Assembly (NCBI RefSeq): GCF_016808335.1
Contig: NC_053149.1
Coordinates: forward strand, 1,063,596 to 1,127,595
Length of the DNA: 64,000 nucleotides
Source of the DNA: Panicum virgatum
Taxonomy: Eukaryota > Streptophyta > Magnoliopsida > Poales > Poaceae
Direction of reading: 5' to 3'
This document shows, in pieces, positions 12,601 to 25,800 of the stretch. The notes beneath the pieces are model-generated. The model searched no databases. It was not told the DNA's origin and was given only the letters and a program-made list of their open reading frames with translations. Position 1 is the first letter of the stretch, and every line of letters starts with the position of its first letter. The translations under genes and the position numbers were made by a program.

Positions 12601-15600
12601 CATACAAATCATTCAGCTAATAAACTCTGAGCAGGGATGTTCCAAACACCACCCGTAAATCAATCTCTCGTACTATCCTCTCTTACTATCCATAAGTCTT
12701 GTGATGAATCTCGCCGACATTTGTTTTCCTCATGTTGTGATCTTAGCTCTATGAGAACTTGATCACCTTGTCTCATCATTATTCTTTGTTTTGTTTGATC
12801 TTTTCTTCTAGATCGGAAAACCTTACATTACCCAGTTATCCAATCTAGTTGAAGAGCCGTGCAAGAATCAAGTTCAGGTGTTTGCTTAAAAGCATCATTG
12901 TCATACTGATGCGTCCCTAGCTACTTGCAAGTGGAAGCTCCTTCCTCCCTAATAGAAAATCCTGGTTTCAAAATGTGTGTGTATCCTTTTCAGTCCTATA
13001 AATGACCCTGATCAAAGTTTGGAGCTATAAACTCTTATATGCAGTGCTAGTTATAGTTGTTTGTGCTGCAAAAATCAGAATTTATGCATAATGTAGACCT
13101 TTTGTTGACTCGCTAATCCCAACTAAGTTTTCTCAATAATTGCTTATGTCTGTGGTATGCTCATGTACCTGCTGGACAAAATCATATCTGACATTCACTG
13201 TTGAACCTCTCTGTCGCTTATCTTAAAGATGATCTAGTGCAAAGTTAAATCTCTTTTTCTATCATGACCTCAACATCCTTTCCTTGTAACTCATGTCGTT
13301 GCTCTGTCAGCCAAGTCTCTGGATAGTATATCGGTTTCGTTCCATGTATCCTGCTTGTTCGTTTATAGTTCTCTAAGGTTCCTGAATGGTTATCGGTCTT
13401 AATCTCCTGTTGCTGCCCAGCCGGACTGAATTTCATGTTGATGGTTAATCCGGTAATCTTGTCCGTGGATGCAAGCTGTGTGTGAAACTTAAGCAAGAGT
13501 CTTATTTCCTGCAGTCTGTGATGGTTAGTCTCTGTTTTTCTCATGTCATGCCTCCATTTTTAGATCACCTCCTTGCTATCCCTCATTCTCATAATGCTTA
13601 TCCATGCATGACCTATCTATGCTACATGTGAATTCTCGTCGTATGCTCGGTAATGGTGTTTTGATTACGATTGATGGTGATTGTGTCCACATATATTATC
13701 TACAGTCATTCACAGCAAAAGCTGAAGCCCTGGAGCTTTTTAGTGTGGAAAAACAATTGATTAGCTCACACCGTGGCACGATTAATCTCTAGTTAGGTAA
13801 TGATAGTATGATTACTATGAAACTTACATCCTTTAGCACTAAGTTGAGTAAGGAATTAGCAAATCAGCTGGCAATATTTATACCATTAAAATCAGCTATA
13901 TTGTTTAATCTAGAAACTAGCATCCACATCGGCTGATTTTATCCCTGAGTTTATCGATTATTCTCCTTTACTTCCTCTCCACTTAAATCTCGGGACGAGA
14001 TTTCTTTAAGGGGTAGGATTGTAACACCCCTCAATTAGCACTCAATTAGGAGCCTTAAACGAAGTTTGAAGATTCAAATGGAGTCAAAAATGTCAAGCAC
14101 ACGTGTAGCTCTCTGCTCTTTCTCCCGTGCGTCGTTGCCGTGGTCAAGTTGGCCACGAACGCCGCTCGCGCGCGCTCACGACGCGCGTCCCCGCCCATGC
14201 TGTCCTTGTCTCGCTCGTAGGCCAGCACGCTCCTCTCCCGAACCCTCTCCATGCTGCCTGAGCCGCCCACGCCTCTCCCTCTCCCTCTCGCGCGAGCGCC
14301 GCTTGCCATGGCCGCCATTAGCGTCGCCGCTCGTCGGTCTCCCGCGGAGCTCCCTCTTCCACCCTTTCTCGCGCCCAAACGAGCCCGTAGCTAGCTTCCT
14401 TGGCCTCCACCGGTGCTCCCCGACCCGCTTGCCGCCGTCCAGAGTCGCCGGAACGCCACCACAGCGGCACAGTACCGCCGCCGCCCGCCGCCCGCCGTGG
14501 AACCGCCGCCACGGACCACCTCTTCGCGCTCTAAGACCACCCAGAGGTAGCTCTCGAGTCCCTCTAGCTTTTCCCCAACTTTCCCCATGCCGACGTTGAG
14601 CCCTGCCGCCGGAATCGAGCCCGAAATCACCGCCCCTGCTCTGTTTCGCGACCAAGGACCTCGGGTTGAAATTCAAGAAAGTCCAGGGGGTTATTTGAAT
14701 AGACTGTGACTCAGACGAATAGTGCTTTAAGGACTTCTTTGTAATTTCTAGCTATAAACTTTGAAATTCAATATCAATTCGTAGAAAATTCGTAAAATAG
14801 AAAATCTTGTTGTTTTGGAATCCTCTTGAAGAGATCTATGCAGTAGAACCATAATATGGTAGGTGTTAGTTGCAAGTTTTTGCTGTAGAATTAGATTTAT
14901 GTTACTAGGTGCATAAAGGCTAGTTGTTTATTCTTTTTCTTAATTAATTCTTGGAGCCTTTTTATGCTCTGAAATTTTTATGGTAGTTTGTTCATGTGAC
15001 AATAGTGTTGCTATAAAAATTTCATGATCAGTTCTCTGGTGTAGCTATTTATTTGATTTAATCCTTGTTTAGTAGACTTTATTTATGGTAAATAGTTTTT
15101 GTTAGTAATAAATCATGAAAATATTTCTGCATGTTCTTTTTGATTAGATTAGCTTGTCCAGGAAGTTTGAGCCTCAGTTCATGACAAGAACAGGAGCTAA
15201 AAATGAATCTTGCTAATCTACTATCTGTTTTGTTTATTTTCTCAGAATTAATTCAGTGTAGATAAAATCATGAAAAATTCACAGTCGCTAGTTCATTTCT
15301 GTGTCAACCTCATGTTAAATTTTGAGCTTCTGTTTTGCTCTAGTTTGACCTGTATAATTTAAGCTTGTTCTAGGTGTTGTCTGAATGATTGAATTATTGT
15401 GATTAATTGGCTACATGTCTTGGCATGAGTTTTACAGGGTAGCTTAATCTGTTCATGTTATGTTTAGGGTAATTTTTGCTAAATGTATTTCTTTTTGTGC
15501 TTTGAGTTGTTTATTTATTAGCAAGCCATGACCTGCATGTTATAGGAATCAACTACTGCTTGTTTGTGCAGTTAGTGAACTTCTTGTGTGCCGTTGATCA

Positions 15601-18600
15601 TGATGCCATGGGTAGTTAGAAATGTAGTTAACTACTCTATAAATGATTGCCCATGTGATATGATTGTTTGTTACTTGTTAGACTACAACTTTATCGTGAA
15701 GGAAAAATAATAGCATCTATATGGTTGAGCAACTCAGAACTGTGCATTCATACATATGCATTATTGCACCTCATTTAGGTACGATAGATGAACCTCGTGA
15801 GGGATGTGACATTGAAGCCGAGCCAGAAGATGGTGAATGGTGGACCCATCTAGAAGATGGATGGATGGATCCCGATGTGCATGACCGAAGGCAGGTGCTC
15901 GCCAAGCGAGTATCATCTAACTAACACTGACTCAGTGTTCATCCCAGGCAAGCCCCGGTGCATGTCCGATTATTTTAAATTATGATATCTATATACATTT
16001 TTATTACTTGTGCATTATGTTTCAGGAGTTGATTGGAACCCTAGTTGCATGATCCTTAGATTCCTGGAGTTGTACTAGTATGTATAGGACGATAGAACTG
16101 CTATGCTTAATAAGTTCTCGATAGAAGACGAGTGACTTCTCGTCACTCCCGAGTTATAGGAAAACTTTAGAAGCCGAGTAATTGCCGGTTACTCGCAAGA
16201 TACATTATTGTCGTTATACTTCAGTAATTGAGAAATGGATTGAAATGGATATGCAGATGTGAGACCGGGCGGGGATGATGGATAGGTATGGCAGCAGGAC
16301 AGGGTTCCTGTGTGTCTTAGTCCCGCCCGTGTCGATTAAGGACCGGTCGTTGTGGCAGTGCTGATCGGGGATTGAATTGTACTAACTGCATGCCGGGAGT
16401 AGGAGGTAGTCGAAACCGGTAAGCCGAGTACTGCCTTACTTCGAAAGTACAGGACTCCTTCCCACCCCTTAGGGCGAGTCGAGTAGTCGCGGAGAATTGG
16501 GATGCATGTATTTACTTTTGGTGGTCTCTCGTTGAGCTCGGCTGACTATACGCTGGTGGGGCGGTCCTGTAGTTCGAGGCGGGGAGGGGAATGGTTGGTT
16601 TGTATTGTCCGACGGGGCAAATACGGGCCGTGTTGGTTAGGTCCACCTTGCAAGGTTAAATCGGATCGATTCGCCGTGTCTCGCGGTTATGAGGGCCTTG
16701 GTCTCTTTGTCACACCGTAGCAAAAATGTAGAATGTGAGTTAGGTATGTTTATATAAAATATTGATCTCATTGAATTATTTTGCTTGCATCACCATGATT
16801 GCTATAGTAGGTCTATGCAAATATTAGATGAGAGTTAATTTATATAGAACCTGGAGCTAAAATAATGAAAGTAAGGAATTATTTTAGTTGCTTTTTCTGC
16901 AAAATAAACCACCAGCCAAATGCCTTGCATGTCTAGATATGTGGGCTAAGTTATATCCACTGGTCGGGTAAGTCTTGCTGAGTATTAGTATACTCAGGGT
17001 TTGTTGTTTACCCTATTTCAGGTATAGAAGCTAATCAGGATTCGCATCAGTGGGCTCGATGTGACGTCCTCACGTGTTCATAGTTATCATTTCGTTTTAT
17101 TGGTTCTCAATCAAATTTCTTCCTCTCAGGTCATATTCTCATCCGCTGCTGTCATTTATTTTATATAAATTCTAAATTTAAAGTTGTTTTGTAAATATTT
17201 AGATTATTAACTATTTTTGTGAAATTATATTATGCTGGTACCGTCTGTGCTCGCCGTCGCGCGAGACTTCTGGTGTGTTTCGATCGGCCTGTGGGTTGGA
17301 AACAGGCTGTCAGGTTACACTTAATTAAGCTAATGCGCCTGATGCGTTCAAATGATGGCCATTACGCTTAATTAAGCCGTTTAACTTGGCGGTTCTGTCA
17401 CAGTGTGTGTCGCGTCTGAACATGCATATATTCACAAGAGATATTTTGCACCTAGCCTATCTAGAACCAAAGAAAAAAAGGAGAACAAATTAAAAGCTTG
17501 TTGCGTCATTAACTACAGAAAATGATTCTGGAGCGCATAGTTTGGACCCTGCTGAGTCAGAATATGTTCTCGAAGTAGAATGTGCTGCAACTACAAATGT
17601 TTCTGCCTTAACATTGATCGTTTGCTTGTGAGAATCTCCCTTTCAGGGAAACATAACCAGTACCTTGTTGTTTTGGGGTAACACGGTTGCTTTTGGGAAC
17701 TAGCTTCAGAAATAAGCATGTCTGCAGGTGACAGAATGGGCAGACCTATTCCTACTACCGTACCACTTTGCATTCTAGAGCTGAAAAATAGCTACAAGTC
17801 GCATTGGCAGAGTGGTTACAAATAAAACTAACTAGGCACCATTGGTCAAGAATTGTCAGGAAAGGTCTCTTGTCCAACCCCTCAAGGAAGAAATGTTGAA
17901 AGAAACAGAAAAGGGTGCTCAACAGTCTACCCCATCTTTCCAAAGCACATCATCAGGAAAGAAACTAGTTTTGCTAACGAAATGCTCGGTGCTCAGCTTT
18001 AGTTGAAGGAGCAGGCTCGCCTAATTCGACAATCTGAACCAAGTTTCTGTGCAAGGCGCGAATGAAACGAACATAATCACCCATCTAACAATGGTAACAA
18101 CTAACAAGTTTCAGAATAATTTTAGAATAAGACATTTGATCTGTTTTGACTGTCTACAGTAAATAACACATGATGCTTCAGGTCTGTTTATCTTGCAAGA
18201 TCTGCAAAGTAGTGTAAATATCGAAAGAGTTTGTAGTACTGAACTATTGATTCCTTCGTTCATCACGGTCTACTACTCGATCACAGAATCGCAGACTCAT
18301 GTCATGCTTGCCGGAGCCTGTGAAGGAGAAGAGCAGAGGGTTGACTTGCTCGCCACCACCCTACTCCAATCTGTGTACGATTGTCGAGGAGCAAAGAGGA
18401 AATCGGAGGGACCAGTCACTAGTCAGAGATGGTAGGTAGGTAGGTAGGGAACGCACATGGAGCTTGGCCGGCGCGAAGTAGGTGATGTCGTAGTGGACGG
18501 AGACCTTGATGATGCCCTCGACGGACATGATGGCGGCGGCGCAGACGTCGTCCGCCGCCGCGGCGATGGCGCCCTTGTGCCAGTTCCCCTCCGCGTCCTG

Positions 18601-18959
18601 CTGCATCCACGCGCCCACGAGCGGGGGGTTGCGTTGCGCCATTTACGAAGGCAAAAGCAGGAAGAAAAAGAAAATCACCGGCGGGGGGAAGCCGGAAAGG
18701 AACTCACGGTGAGGTGCGCCGGCACGCGGAGCGAGCAGACGGCGCGGCCCCGCTCGGCGAGGGACACGCGCACGCCGGAGAGCGGCAGCGCGTTGAAGGC
18801 CCGGTCGGGGCCGCCCTCCACCGTGGCGCCGGCGTCCTCCAGCCATCTGCGGGCGCCGTCCGCCATCCATGCCGGGGGCTCCCGCATGGTGGGGTTCGTT
18901 GGCGGTGGGCTCTCACTGGACGACGAGGCTACCTGCCTCTGCCTTGTTTGACTAGTCAT
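6632..18959 (-). CDS. Hotdog-fold acyl-CoA thioesterase (ACOT13-like), three exons
   Basis: The product should hydrolyse acyl-CoA thioesters; plant relatives are annotated as acyl-coenzyme A thioesterase 13-like. The minus-strand exons are 18959-18708, 18597-18457 and 6781-6632, all joined in phase 0, giving about 180 residues from the first ATG. A second in-frame ATG 24 codons later would give about 156 residues, closer to the family's usual length. Exon 2 carries the conserved core (GNWHKGAIAAAADDVCAAAI) with the Asp pair in the position of the hotdog catalytic acid. Exon 3 carries the final strands (HKGRMTAVTVEIRKK and ELVAIGRQWM). The exon 2 donor is GTGCGT. Intron 2 is 11,675 bp because a 10.5 kb LTR retrotransposon is inserted in the opposite orientation; without it the intron would be about 1.15 kb. 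The coding frame is intact. Substrate and compartment cannot be read from sequence. Confidence 0.85.
6887..10269 (+). repeat. 5' LTR of the LARD-like element
   Basis: This 3,383-bp direct repeat runs from TG to CA. It contains a GC-rich block at about 7000-7500 followed by AT-rich sequence. I found five substitutions by eye against the 3' LTR and no length difference. Confidence 0.93.
10272..10283 (+). other. Primer-binding site, initiator tRNA-Met type
   Basis: TGGTATCAGAGC, two bases after the left LTR, is the standard complement of the plant initiator tRNA-Met 3' end. It fixes the element's orientation as plus, which is antisense to the host gene. Confidence 0.9.
10284..14008 (+). other. 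Non-coding internal domain of the LARD-like element
   Basis: This is about 3.7 kb between the primer-binding site and the polypurine tract. The few small open frames have no similarity I recognise to retrotransposon proteins. A short TA/TG microsatellite lies near 11005-11025, and a CATCAT-rich stretch near 12360-12500. Any packaging or dimerisation signals cannot be identified by eye. Confidence 0.7.
14009..14019 (+). other. Polypurine tract of the LARD-like element
   Basis: The purine-rich run AAGGGGTAGGA lies directly before the TG that opens the right LTR, where plus-strand priming is expected. It is preceded by the phrase GGGACGAGATTTCTTT, a common feature before the tract in grass chromovirus-type elements. 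Confidence 0.7.
14020..17402 (+). repeat. 3' LTR of the LARD-like element
   Basis: This 3,383-bp copy of the 5' LTR is offset by exactly 7,133 bases throughout. It is followed at once by the GTGTG target duplication. Confidence 0.93.
18185..18255. repeat. Diverged copy of a LIN 3'-flank segment
   Basis: About 65 bp here (TCTTGCAAGATCTGCAAAG and what follows) matches 5840-5900 downstream of the LIN-like stop codon, with small gaps and substitutions. The two copies are in the same orientation. The origin is unknown: an old local duplication or two copies of a small repeat. Confidence 0.6.
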
Positions 18960-19809
18960 TGAGGGCTTGCTCCCCTGCCGAGGAGCTTCCCTTTTTAGCC
19001 ACCGCCACCGCCACCGCGTGGGCCGCTTTCTGAAACTCTGACAAGCTCTACTACCGGGTTGCAGCTCCAGCTTCACGCTCTGCTCTGCCAGCAGCTGAGC
19101 TCACTACACCACTCATGAATGTCCTTCCCATTCCCAACCACGGAGGAACCTCTGCATGCCCCTACTGCCTGACAACAGCAGCAACCTCCAAGAATACTCA
19201 TCCAGGTTGCATCTTCAGACAAACACGGTGAACGGAATCAAACAGCTGTGAGAAGCATAACTTATCCAATGTTCGGCCATTCCCTTCTTTTAAGACTTCA
19301 TTCACCACAGCAATTTGATGCTTTACAACACTCTCAGCCACAGACACAATCACACAAGCAGTTAGGAGTAGATATCAGGTGTACAAACATCGCACAACCA
19401 CAACAACATTTAATGGTGTACAACCCCACTATGGTACTTACAAAGCAGGCAAAAACATTCTATGGCCACAAACCTTTAATGTTCCTCTTGTACACAACAA
19501 CAAAATAAGTTTATTGGGGGCTTTCCCACAGCGACCTGATATCAGCTCTTCGCCTACTGCATTCACCTGGCAATGGTGCCTGTTGCTTCTCCATCCAGTA
19601 AGCAGCGAATCCAGACCTGCACGCACAGTCTCATGAAAGTAAGAAAATATCCGGTTTTCCATCCCTGGCAAAATTAAAGGGAGGAAGGGAGAGCATCCTA
19701 CCTTGCAAAAGTTTCGGCAAAGCCTTCCTCTACCAATGACAATTCGCTTGACACTGACCAGGTCAAAGTATGAAACTAAATGTCCTCGGCTATCCACACC
19801 CCTCTAGCC
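18960..19809 (-). other. Region between EMF1 stop and thioesterase start; EMF1 3' UTR and thioesterase promoter
   Basis: Both genes run leftward, so this stretch holds the EMF1 3' UTR (right part) and the thioesterase promoter and 5' UTR (left part). A possible 3' UTR intron of EMF1 is suggested by a GTAGG donor near 19702 and a pyrimidine-poor TGCAG acceptor near 19617. No separate gene was recognised. Confidence 0.4.
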
Positions 19810-22800
19810 TCAAAGGCTTATCATATACTCATTCTTGTCGCTAATTATTGTAAAATCAGCTGGGTTTCTGTTAGTCTGACAGATATCCTTTTTGACGAGC
19901 TTATCCAGCGGACCAACTGACTTCCCAGTGCCACCAGTCCAAGGTTGAGTTACACCATACCTTGGCAATGGACGTTCTGGATTCGCAACAGAGGTAACAG
20001 AACCCAATTGCAGGGCATTCCATCCTGCTGAGAGCATTCCAGAGTTCAAGGTCTCATAATTTCCTTTTCTGTTTATATCAAATGATGATGTCCCTTTAGA
20101 CACACCTAGTCTGTACCCAGACTGTGTCCCACAGTTTTCAGACCAGTTCGCAATGTCCTGCTGCAGCAATGAACCAAGCACGCCAACTCGAGGATGAGGG
20201 CGCAAAGGTCTGTGCAAATTTTTCTCGACCTGATGCCGTGCCAAGTCTTGCAGCCTCAATGGAACCTTTTCAGTTTGGTGACTTCCATATGATGTGCTGG
20301 GTGATGCATTGTACTGATTATGCTGTGCATACTGTGAACCGAGATTTTGTGTTTCGAGTTCCATCTGGCGCCTGCTAGCTCTTTGATAGTTTGTGAAGCC
20401 TCGTGCAGTTGATGGATCCATAAGTCCCAGAAGATGTGTGGCAGCCATGGGCTCTTTTGGGTAAAGGCCTGACTGTCCAGCAATACTTTGATCGTACAGC
20501 CTACCAACCTCCATTGTTAATGCTGTGCTTGGAACACTTCTCGGATGGACCTGGTTAACTGCTTCCTTTGTGTACTGGTCTACAGCCGCAGTTACTGGCT
20601 GCTGAGTTGCATAGTCATTAGAAGCTCCATACACAGGAATGGGACGAGGATCAACTTCTCGAACTCTATTTCTGAACTGAAATCCATATGTTGATGTTGG
20701 TGAATTCCTTGAAGCTGTCTTGAAAGAATCCCACATTAACTTCTTATCCCTCACATTACTCCAGCTCTGAGTGGGTACTTCAGAAATATGTTGATGATGT
20801 GAAAATATTGGAGAGGTACACGCAATGGTGACTTCTTCATCCCTGCAGAAATGTGTCTGTTGTTCCTGGGTACACTCTAAAATGTCAGGGACACGTAGCT
20901 TTGGAGGGTACACATTGAAAGACCCAGGAATGGGTAATGCATGAACCTGTAACGAATTCTGCATATGTGATTCCGGACCATGACCGTTGGGAATCTCGGT
21001 GCTGGATGCTGCATGACACTGTGATGGTTTCTGTGTATGTAAATCCTGCAGATGCACATTGGCAGCTGCTGTGCTGGATGATGCACAACCCTGTAAAGAT
21101 TTCCTCCTACTTTCTGATGCCAAAGACTTCTGGAAATTAGTGTCAAGCACTGTTGATGCATCAATGGGACCATCCTTGGCAGAAATTTCAGCAGAATCAA
21201 CTTCAGCTATCTTGGGTTGAGTATGACTGTTTTCCAAAGAATCAGTACCAGTCATCATTTGTCTCGCATGCTGATTTCTCGCAAGAAGTTCAACAATGTC
21301 CATGGGGATGTCATCTATCACATTCTGTTTCTCATGCACCTTTAGCCTTCGTTTCTTCTTATTCTTGGGTACATTCTGGTTGTGAAAATCAGACCCAAGG
21401 ATATGACGCTTACCAAGAGAAACCTGAGGCGATGAATAAAATAAATCTGAATATTTCATAATATCCACGAATCCAGAACAGTATAAGAGGGAGCAATATT
21501 TCCAGAGCAGTATGATAAATTTTCAGTATGGAGTTTCCATTGCTTTTACCAATAAAATATATCATACTAGTTTACAAAGAGAGTGCAGGTCATTTTGTAT
21601 TCACTACTTAACTCACTACCTATCCCAAGCAAACTATTTGTGTGTATGTAAATGGAATTTGTGCTTCCAGTGGCATACACACAAATGGTTAGATCAAATA
21701 GCACACAGGCAGAGTGGTGTGGGCACAGATGCCATAAAACAATTCCAGTGGTGTACACACGACTAGTATAGATGGCATGCGAGCAAAGTGGTACTCACAA
21801 ATGCCACAAAAATGAAGGCTGTAGCGGACAAAGTTTGGCTACTCAGGTCAGCAAAAGCAGGTAAAGCAGGTAAATAAATACACTATCTATTTACATATTA
21901 TGTAAGAATTCTAAAGAATTTTCTTCTGATAAATTTCAGTTCATCTATTTACATAGAAGATATGACTAAAAATTGAAAATTGTTCGTTTCAAAACAACAA
22001 CAACAACAACATAGTCTTTTTTCCCAAACAAGTTGGGGTAGGCTAGAGATGAAACCCGAAAGAAATAAGTTCAAGGTTCAGGCACATTAATAGCTAGTCT
22101 CCAAGCGCTCCTATCCAAAGCTATCTCTTTAGAGATATTCCAATCCTTAAGGCCTCTCTTAACCGACTCATCCCACGTCAGTTTAGGTCTACCTCTACCC
22201 CTCTTTATATTATCGACCTGCTCAAGAACTCAATTACGCACCGGCGCCTCAGGAAGCATTCGTTGGACATGTCCAAACCATCTCAGCCGATGCTAGGTAA
22301 GTTTCTCCTCAATTGGTGCCACCCCGACCCTATCCCGAATAACTTCGTTCCGGACTCTATCCCTCCTTGTGTGCCCGCAAAACCACCGCAACATCTGCAT
22401 CTCTGCTACACTCAGTTGTTGGACATATCGCCTTTTTGTATGCCAACATTCAGCACCGTATAACATCGCTGGACGAATTGCTGTTCTATAAAATTTGACT
22501 TTTAGCTTTGTGGCACCCTCTTGTCACAAAAGATGCTAGAAGCTTGCCGCCATTTCAACCAGCCAGCTGAAATTCTATGCCTAACATCTTCATCAATGTC
22601 GCCATCCTTTTGTAGCACCGATCCTAAAAGGGGCGTACCCAGTGCCGTAGGCTTCCCGCACTGTGCGGGGTCTGGGGAAGGGTTGTTTTTAAGCCCCAAG
22701 CCTTACCCACACAAGTATCCTTCTGGACCACCACTTGCCCATCTAGACTAACGTCTCCCCCTTCATGCCTAGTCGCGCTGAAATCGCACATCATGTACTC

Positions 22801-25800
22801 GGTCTTAGTCCTACTAAGTCTGAACCCTTTCGACTCTAACGTGCGTCTCCACAGCTCTAACTTCCTATTAACCCTGCCCTACTCTCGTCAACTAGCACCA
22901 CATCATCAGCAAAGAGCATACACCAAGGGATCTCACCTTGTATATCCCTTGTGACCTCATCCATCACTAAAGCAAATAAATAAGGGCCCAATGCTGACCC
23001 CTGGTATAGGCCTATGTTAATAGGAAAGTCAGTGGTGTTGCCATCATATGTCCAGACAAACGTCGTCGCATCCTTGTACATATCCTTAATGAGGGTAATG
23101 TACTTAGTTGGGACTTTGTGCTTCTCCAAGGCCCACCACATGATATTTCTCGGTACTTTGTCATATGCCTTCTCAAGGTCAAAGAAGACCATGTGCAAGT
23201 CCTTCTTCTGCTCCTTATATCTCTCCATCAATTGTCGAATTAAGAAAATCGCCTCCATGGTTGACCTTCTAGGCATGAACCCAAATTGATTTTGGGTCAC
23301 ACTTGTCACTCTTCTTAGGCGATGCTCGATAACCCTCTCCCAAAGCTTCATCGTATGGCTCATCAGCTTAATCCCACGGTAGTTAGTTAAACTTTGAACA
23401 TCGCCCTTATTTTTTGAAGATATGTACTAATATACTTCTCCATTCTTCCGGCATCTTGTTTGACCGGAAAATGAGATTAAAAAGCTTAGTTAACCATACT
23501 ATTGCTCTATCTCCTAGGCATCTCCACACCTCAATGAGGATACCATCAGGGCCCAGCGCTTTACCTCCTTTCATCCTCTTCAAAGCCTCCCCGATCTCTA
23601 CCTCCTGAATTCTCCTCACAAAACGTCTGTTGGTATCGTCAAAAAAATCATCTAACTCAAGGGTAGGGCCCTCACTCTCCCCATTAAACAACTTGTCGAA
23701 GTACTCTCTCCATCTATTCATGATCTCCTCATCCTTCACTAGCAGTCGATCTGTCCCATCTTTAATGCATTTGATTTGGTTGATGTCCCTTGTCTTCCAC
23801 TCGCAGATCATAGTCATTCTATAAATGTCCTTCTCCCCTTCTTTCGTCAAGGTGGAGGCGCTTGAAACACTCCTTCTTCTTCTTAATAGCCCTTTGCACC
23901 TCGTCGTTCCACCACCAGGTGTCTTTTCCCTCCTATTTGCCTCCCCTACTCACGCCAAACACCTCTGAGGCCACCTTCCGAACACATGTTGCCATCTTTA
24001 GCCACATGTCATCTGCGTCTTCTCCTTCTTCCCAAGGCCCCTCACCTAGCATCCTTTCCTTAAACGCTTGTGCCGCTTCCCCTCTAAGCTTCCACCACTT
24101 TGTTCTCGCAATCTTGGCACGTTTGTCCCGGTGGACACGTACCCGAAGACGAAAGTCCGCCACCACAAGCTTGTGTTGAGGGACAACACACTCCCCAGGT
24201 ATCACCTTACAATCTAAGCAATCATGTCTATCCTCCCTCCTAGCAAGGATAAAGTCGATCTGGCTCGAGTGTTGTCCACTACGAAACGTCACAAGATGAG
24301 ATTCCCTCTTCTTAAACACGGCATTCGCTATCAATAAGTCGTAGGCTAACGCGAAGTTCAACACATCCTCCCCCTCGACTCCTGCTACCATACCCAAAAC
24401 CCCCGTGCACTCACTCGAACTCTACATTAGTCGCACCCACATGGCCGTTGAGATCTCCTCCTATGAAGAGTTTCTCGCTGGTAGGCACGGTACTAACCAT
24501 GCTATCTAGATCTTCCCAGAACTGCATCTTGGTGCTCTCACTAAGGCCTACCTGAGGGGCATAATCACTGATCACATTCAAAACCGAATCTCCAACTACA
24601 AACCAGATTCCGGATTAGGATAATCCGGTCACCTTGCCTTCTAACCTCTATGACTCCATCCTTAAGGCTCCTATCAATCAAGATGCCTACACCATTCCTA
24701 CCCGGAGTTGCTCCCGTGTACCAAAGCTTGAAGCCAGTATCCTCAACCTCCTTCGCCTTCTGGCCCTTCCATTTAGTCTCCTGAATGCATAGAATATTTG
24801 CACGCCTCCTAATTGCTGCATCAACTAGCTCTCGCAACTTACCCGTTAGGGACCCTACGTTCCAGCTACCTATACGAATCCTAGTTGGCTCGGCTAGCTT
24901 CCTTACCCTTCGCACCCGTCGAGGGAAGTGCGAAGACCCTTGCTCATTTTTCACTACACCCGGGCGTAGATGTAGCGCACCATTCAGGTAACGACCCGAA
25001 CCTTGCTCACTTATCATCGTACCCAGGTCACGATACGACACGCCCTTGGAGGGATGGCGACCCGGCCCTTGCCCATTTATCACCACACCCGGGTTCCGAT
25101 GTAGCGCGTCGCTAAGAGGGTTACACCCCAATGAGTTTCTTATGGGTTTCAAATCCATTAGAGTGGCTATTTTTTATACTGGTTTGTCAAAACCTAACGC
25201 AACCCTCCTCCTTTACCCGGGCTTGGGACCGGCTATGCTGAAACGACTCAGGAGAGAGAGTCTTCCAGTCAGCATGTTCGTTTCAAAAAAAAAATGAAAA
25301 TTGAAAACAAAGAATAAAGTCAAGAACATATCCAAAAGCAAGAAATTATTCTTGACCGTACCTTTGTCAGACATCTCTGCTCGGTGCCTTCAGATTCCAT
25401 TTGACGCAAATCATCTGTCCTGAGCGCGCTTCTCTTTATAGAACTGTTCTCAGTGTTATCACCACAGGAAGTGGCAGGTAAAAGAACTTTCCTCTTTAGC
25501 AAAATCGTTGATTTTCCGTTTGATGAGAACCTCTGTTTCAAGTTCTCTGATTCATTTTGGCACAGGTCATCAGCCTTCTGCATATCAGCCTTCTGCATAT
25601 TCAGTGCGTTTTCATTCTCATGCTTGCCACTGTTAGTAGATAGCACATTTTCCTGTCCCAGGTCGCCAACTGGTATAGAACCATGCTGCATGTCAGTGGA
25701 AGCAGGTATATCTGGATTAGAGTTTGAAACAGTAGAAGAATCAAAATTCTTGTGTCCTGAGCCCCTTTTCTCTTTTCTAACTTTCTTATGAGTTTTTCTC

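Larger units (their letters stand above)
6887..17402 (+). mobile_element. Non-autonomous LTR retrotransposon (LARD-like) in the thioesterase intron
   Basis: Two direct repeats of 3,383 bp (6887-10269 and 14020-17402) begin TGTAACACCCC and end TGTCACA. The 5-bp target duplication GTGTG flanks the element at 6882-6886 and 17403-17407. A primer-binding site matching the initiator tRNA-Met 3' end (TGGTATCAGAGC, 10272-10283) follows the left LTR, and a purine-rich tract (AAGGGGTAGGA) lies just before the right LTR. The 3,750-bp internal part has no open frame longer than about 100 codons and no recognisable gag, protease, reverse transcriptase, RNase H or integrase motif. Very long LTRs around a non-coding internal domain fit the LARD class, which depends on enzymes supplied by an autonomous relative. 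The terminal sequence and PBS suggest the Ty3/gypsy chromovirus (Tekay-like) group; that placement is inference. Confidence 0.93.

Noticed and set aside
13245..13544. A 99-codon minus-strand frame in the LARD interior
   Set aside because: It is antisense to the element and has no similarity I recognise to retrotransposon or host proteins.
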